Source of the DNA: Hygrocybe punicea
Taxonomy: Eukaryota > Basidiomycota > Agaricomycetes > Agaricales > Hygrophoraceae
NCBI GenBank assembly: GCA_963556145.1
Contig: OY744465.1
Span: forward strand, 5,394,001 to 5,458,000
DNA: 64,000 nt
Direction: 5' to 3'
Shown: positions 59,910 to 64,000 of the stretch, piece after piece
Layout of the letters: the number at the start of each line of letters is the position of its first letter
Numbering within the stretch: the stretch's first letter is position 1
The notes under the pieces: model-generated
Seen by the model: only the letters and a program-made list of their open reading frames with translations
Database searches by the model: none
What the model was told of the DNA's origin: nothing
Translations under genes and position numbers: made by a program

Positions 59910-61810
59910 TGGCAAAGAAACGTGGCACCTCCTCTAGGACTTCCAAGGGGTCATCTTCAACCAATGGGAAGAAGCCCAGCTCAGTGACAGCCTCAGCTCC
60001 CACCTCAAAGACTCGTTCAAAATCAAAGCCCAAAAGCAAAGGTAATCAAGGTGGCTCTGAGATTGAACCTTCTGCTTCCTTATCCACTGGTGGTCTGTCT
60101 GCTGCTGAAGAGAAGCTATTGGTGGAGCTTTCTGCCAAGGGGAAAGCCAACAGAGCAGCCGTGTTGCAGGGGCAGCAGGGTGAACATAAGCCATATTAAT
60201 TTCAGGCTTTATTTTAATTGGCCACCACTGCAGTTGTTCGTAAACGTAACACTGAGATGATGGCGGCTGAGGAGGCTGATAACACCGGCGGTTCCTCCAA
60301 TGGCAACAACAACACCTCCAAAAGGCGTAAAAGGACTGTAATCTTAGATGAAGATGAAGAAGATCTGGATGCAATATTCGATGATGTCCCAGAGATGGAC
60401 AATGGTGATGATAGTGAGTTGTTATACTAACCACTACGGCAAATTATGATGCTCACTTAATCTGCTTCCAGGCGACCAGGATCATCTTGATGACAATATA
60501 CCTAATGAGGATGACTTAGATGATGGTCCAAAGGATGATGATTTGGGAAATGGGGTGTGCACTTTTTCCCCCTCATCATTAGCGGTGCCTAGCTGATAAT
60601 AAGTTACAGATTAGTATCCAGGATGAAGACGGGATCAAGCCAACTAAAAGGAGCAAGCAATCTACTCGTCGCTCTGCATCCGTTGCTGCAGGATCCATTA
60701 CATCGACCATGTCAGGACGACGAGATAAGCTCAGTAAGAATGACTTTACTCCTAGGAGTTTTCGTCTGGCTACTGCAAGCAAATCTACCGCAAGGGAGCG
60801 CATTGCATTGTCTGATGCATTTCCCAATGATAAGGATAAGTTTGTTTTGGAGTCCATTCAGTACACTGCAAAGGACAGTGATAGTTTTCAAAGTACTCTA
60901 GACAGGGTGCAGAATAACGATGATCTTCAAGACAATCTTATGGAATATGTTTGAGTTTATTTTGTCGTTTTCTGCTATTATATGGAGCTGATCTTATCTT
61001 AGGTGGGTTATGCGATCACCAGTCTACGTGGCGATCTGAAGGCAAAAGCGAAGGCTGGTATTGCAGGCTACTTTGGAATTCCTGGCCAGATGTCGAAGGC
61101 AGATATAGAGGAGGCAGCACATTGGCTTTTACAGGGATGCAAGTTTGCACGTGGTGAAGTTGATGTTATGGTATATGGCCCAGGTATCTATAACCTGCTA
61201 TACGATACTAACCTAGAATTGTTGAAACAGAAACGTACGGTTGTCAACAATGAGCCATTCAGTCATGCAATCATCGGTGACATGATCAGGAATCAGTGGT
61301 TTAGAAAGGGCAAGGCCGACATTCAAGCTTACCGCAAAATGATGGAGCTGAAGAAGATCCATGAGGAAATCATTATCCTAGTAGTAACTGCGGTGTGTCT
61401 CCTTCACTTATGCTGTGCTCAAATACATTTTCATCTGTTGGCAGATTGAAAATGCACTGATGGAGTGGGCAAGCGGGTCGCACCTCAATGTGCAATTCAG
61501 CCATGAAGCAGCAAGCTTAAGGTGATTTATTTTATAGACATTATGTCCATGTCTAATATCTCCCTTTTTATAGATATGCTCATCATCGTTCAACATGGAA
61601 TACATTGAAGGCAAAGTCACTGACCTGGACTGCAAAGAAGCAAGCGTCTTTGTTTCAAACTATAATGTATGTTTCTTACTATAAAATCGTATAGATCTGA
61701 CCGTACTCTTTTAGGAACAATGTCAAGAATGCTCCAATTCTCGATGATGCCATTGAAAACATGGACTTGATGGACGTTGACTTTGACCAGCTGGAGCAGT
61801 CTGCAAGGTA
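59910..61810 (+). CDS. DUF6532-type conserved basidiomycete protein, eight exons
   Basis: Exons 59910-60179, 60234-60413, 60472-60554, 60610-60948, 61003-61392, 61445-61521, 61574-61666 and 61715-61810. It starts MAKKRGTSSRTSKGSSSTNG; a Lys/Ser-rich and then acidic N-terminus (RKRTVILDEDEEDLDAIFDD) is probably nuclear and disordered. The folded part includes SLRGDLKAKAKAGIAGYFGI, DIEEAAHWLLQGCKFARGEV, NEPFSHAIIGDMIRNQWFRK and ENALMEWASGSHLNVQFSHE, the DUF6532 arrangement also seen at 30787-33661. Phases agree and no stop occurs, so it looks intact. The end could be TAG at 61808-61810 or, with one more exon from about 61871, a TGA near 61957. Function unknown; it follows the TET/JBP gene on the same strand by about 100 bp. 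Confidence 0.75.
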
Positions 61811-61959
61811 GACACTATGCAAGTTATTGTTCTTTGTATAAACTATCGATGTCTGATTGACTTTTACAGCTACAGGCTCAATTTCATAACCTTGTCAGTC
61901 TATTCACCACCCCTCTACGTCTACGTCTCCATTTCCATTTTACTGTCAACTTGAATAGC

Positions 61960-62300
61960 CCATTTGTGTTTCTTTTGCATTTCTTTTGCATTTCTTTTGC
62001 ATTTCACACCAGCTATTACCGCTCATTTATGTATATTTTTAATGCTATTTGGAGTATTTTGAACATAACCAGAGCAATTCAGAGCACTGTAGAACAGCAA
62101 TAAATCAATACATATACATCTAAGAGCTCTTTATGACGCTCTGAGGACCTTCCTCAGAGTACCTCAGAGTGTCCCAGAACACTCTCAATGCAAAATAGCC
62201 AGCCACTGTGCTTTCAGATCGTTCTAGGTCACTCTGAGAACTCTGGTGCTCTGAGCACTCTGACACACTCTAACACACTCTGACACACTCCAAGAGTGTC
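61960..62300. repeat. Short direct repeats (TTTCTTTTGCA; CACTCTGACACA)
   Basis: Three tandem copies of CATTTCTTTTG lie at 61975-62010. Drifting units related to CTCTGACACACTC and CTCAGAGT fill 62130-62300, similar to the CAGAGC units at 37990-38035. No gene. Confidence 0.75.
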
Positions 62301-62559
62301 TCAGAGCTATAGTGTTTTTCCTGATGTGTGGAGACTAAGAACGGGCGTCGGGTCTAACAGTGGGATCATATGGTGACAATGGTGGGGCTTGTTAGATCGC
62401 AGATGGGTGCGGCAATGACACTGGAGGGCGCTCAAGTGTGCCTCGGGTGCCATTAATGGGGTCTGGGTGTTCTGAGTGATGGATCCGACAACAGAGGTGT
62501 CTTGACTAGCGCAAGGACTCGAATTCGAGGCCACAGAGGCGAACATGGGGCTGTGTGGG

Positions 62560-63000
62560 GTCGATCGTGGCTACATAGGGCCATTCACAGTGGCAAGAGG
62601 TCGAAGGAGCGGTAAACGGGTGGTCGGGTGTGGCGGTATGGCATAGGGCGACGTTGGGAAACGGAGGTGGATGACATGAGCATATATGACAGGACGTGGT
62701 GTTGCGTGACATGGATCGTGGTTGCGTGAGGTCGTTCGAGGTGGCGAGAGGTCAGGTGAGCGGGAAACGGGTGGTCGAGGGAAGCGGGTATGGGATAGGG
62801 CAACGTTGGGCAACGGAGGCGGATGACGTGGGCGGATAAGATGGAACGTGGGGTTGCGTGACGTGGATCATGGTTGCGTGAGGTCGTTCAAGGGTGCTGG
62901 AGGCCGGGGGAGCGGGAGACGGGTGATCAAGGTTGGGGGTATGGCGTAGGGCGATGTTGGAGATGGGGGCGGATGACGTGGGGGAATACGATGACATGAT
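62560..63000. repeat. 152-bp tandem repeat, about three units
   Basis: The GTATGG...AGGGC(G/A)A(C/T)GTTGG phrase starts at 62636, 62788 and 62940, 152 bp apart, each with GTTGCGTGA and GAGGTCGTTC blocks. The Pro/His/Ser-rich minus-strand frames across it are repeat shadows. The surrounding 62300-63480 is GC-biased and without a supportable gene. Confidence 0.8.
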
Positions 63001-63659
63001 ACGGGTGGCATTTTCGTGATACTTTCGTGGCGGATAGATGTGTGGGGATTTGACAAGGGTGCGTTGGGTCGTGGTTCGGGTTTGGGCGGCTGGTGGTCAC
63101 GGTTTCATGGGCGTAACCCAACGGGGGCTTCATTTGGGCTCGCGAATGGACTTGAGGAGCATTGTGGGGTTGGTCGAGGGCATAGGTGGTCGAAGGGGAG
63201 TGGACGAGGACGGGGACGGTTGGGAGTCGAGAATGGAGGTCGACGGGGGGTGACGTGGCTCCTTGCATGGGACGACGAGGGATGAGAGCAGAGTCATTTG
63301 GGACAGGAAACGGTCCCACAGAGGTGCGAAGGCGTGAACATGGGTGTAGAGATGGTTGTACGTGGTGGTCGTTGGTGCTAGGTCTGGGAACGTGGGTACG
63401 AGGCGGCATGGTATGATGCCTGAACACGATGGGGTTCAGGTAGTACGGGCTCGCGAGAGACGATGTGGTGTGCTAGGAACTCACACCTTACAGCATATCT
63501 TTTTCACAAGACATGGCTCAGCCGAGATGGACAATTCCCACTCTGAGTGGGCCAGCCAATCTCGGCCGACCAATATCTTTCTCCAGGGGAGATGGCTTGG
63601 CTGAGGGGTCTATGTTCTGAGGGACATGAGTTGGCCGAAGCAGGGGCATATATTGGCCA

Positions 63660-64000
63660 ACCGGTCTAGGTATTTCCACTGGCCATGGGAGGCGGATTGG
63701 CCGACCGGGCCAGGTATTTCGGCTGGCCATGGAACATGGATTGGCCGACTGGGCTAGGTATTTCCACTGGCCATGGGAGGTGGATTGGCCGATCGGTCTG
63801 GGTATTTTGGTTGGCCATGGAACATGGATTGGCCGACTGCCCTGGGTATTTCGGGTGGCCATGGAATGTGGATTGGCCGACCGGTCTGGGTGTTTTGGTT
63901 GGCCATGGAACATGGATTGGCCGATGGGTCTGGGTATTTCGGCTGGCCATGGGAGGTGGATTGGCCGACTGGGCTGGGTATCTTGGCTGGCCATGGAACA
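63660..64000. repeat. 44-bp minisatellite running off the window edge
   Basis: Units built on GGCCATGGAACATGGATTGG and CCGACTGGGCTAGGTATTTC start at 63681, 63725, 63769 and onward every 44 bp (about eight copies). The minus-strand frame reads as a Pro/His/Trp repeat and is not considered coding. Confidence 0.92.

Noticed and set aside
62307..63604. Pro/His/Arg-rich ORFs on the minus strand
   Set aside because: They follow a 152-bp tandem repeat and GC-biased sequence, with none of the splice patterns seen in the real genes.
63518..63994. CRISPR-like regular repeat near the right edge
   Set aside because: The 44-bp units are contiguous, with no unique spacers; it is a minisatellite in a eukaryotic setting.

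Overview
The window looks like a repeat-dense, heterochromatin-like stretch of a filamentous basidiomycete genome (Agaricomycetes-type). The signs are many short spliceosomal introns (about 45-70 bp, GTRNGT donors), KDZ and Plavaka transposases, a TET/JBP-family dioxygenase, DUF6532-type genes, a fungal Copia element and Helitrons. I saw no tRNA, rRNA, CRISPR or prokaryotic feature. The only ordinary cellular gene I recognise, ribosomal protein eL19 (9370-10255, minus), is broken.

Layout. 1-8239: autonomous Helitron (copy 1). Its long RepHel frame ends in a ubiquitin-specific-protease-like domain and carries at least three nonsense codons. Its CTAG 3' end cuts a mobile-element-associated gene (8243-9165). 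9370-12414: broken eL19, short tandem repeats and a large fold-back element. 12415-19613: complete Copia with 242-bp LTRs and a 5-bp target duplication, interrupted by a solo LTR (15473-16339) and a hAT-like element (17603-19083). 19906-30583: a KDZ transposon about 10.7 kb long, bounded by inverted 34-bp minisatellites. It carries a ten-exon KDZ transposase (plus), a divergent-HMG protein gene (minus), and a second hAT-like element inside a transposase intron. 30787-34265: DUF6532-type gene and a transposase fragment (minus). 34328-36579: second LTR copy with a third hAT-like element inside. 36580-39949: non-coding, including an exact 170-bp satellite. 39949-46610: a three-gene module of unknown function (A minus, B plus, C minus, the last ATP-grasp-like), with a mariner-derived element inside A and a duplicated B/C tail. 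46860-47456: 82-bp palindromic array. 47457-50198: 5'-truncated Helitron copy 2, inserted in the end of a Plavaka gene (50199-53220, minus). 53513-55625: kinase-like gene (minus). 56612-59805: ten-exon TET/JBP gene (plus). 59910-61810: DUF6532 gene (plus). 61880-64000: tandem repeats.

How the parts fit. KDZ transposases, HMG-like proteins and TET/JBP genes are known to travel together in basidiomycetes, so a TET/JBP gene beside KDZ and Plavaka material has precedent. Nearly every broken frame here is explained by C:G to T:A transitions, which is what 5-methylcytosine deamination or a RIP-like process would leave. The nesting gives relative ages: Copia before the solo LTR and hAT element; KDZ before its hAT element; Plavaka before Helitron copy 2; LTR before its hAT element.
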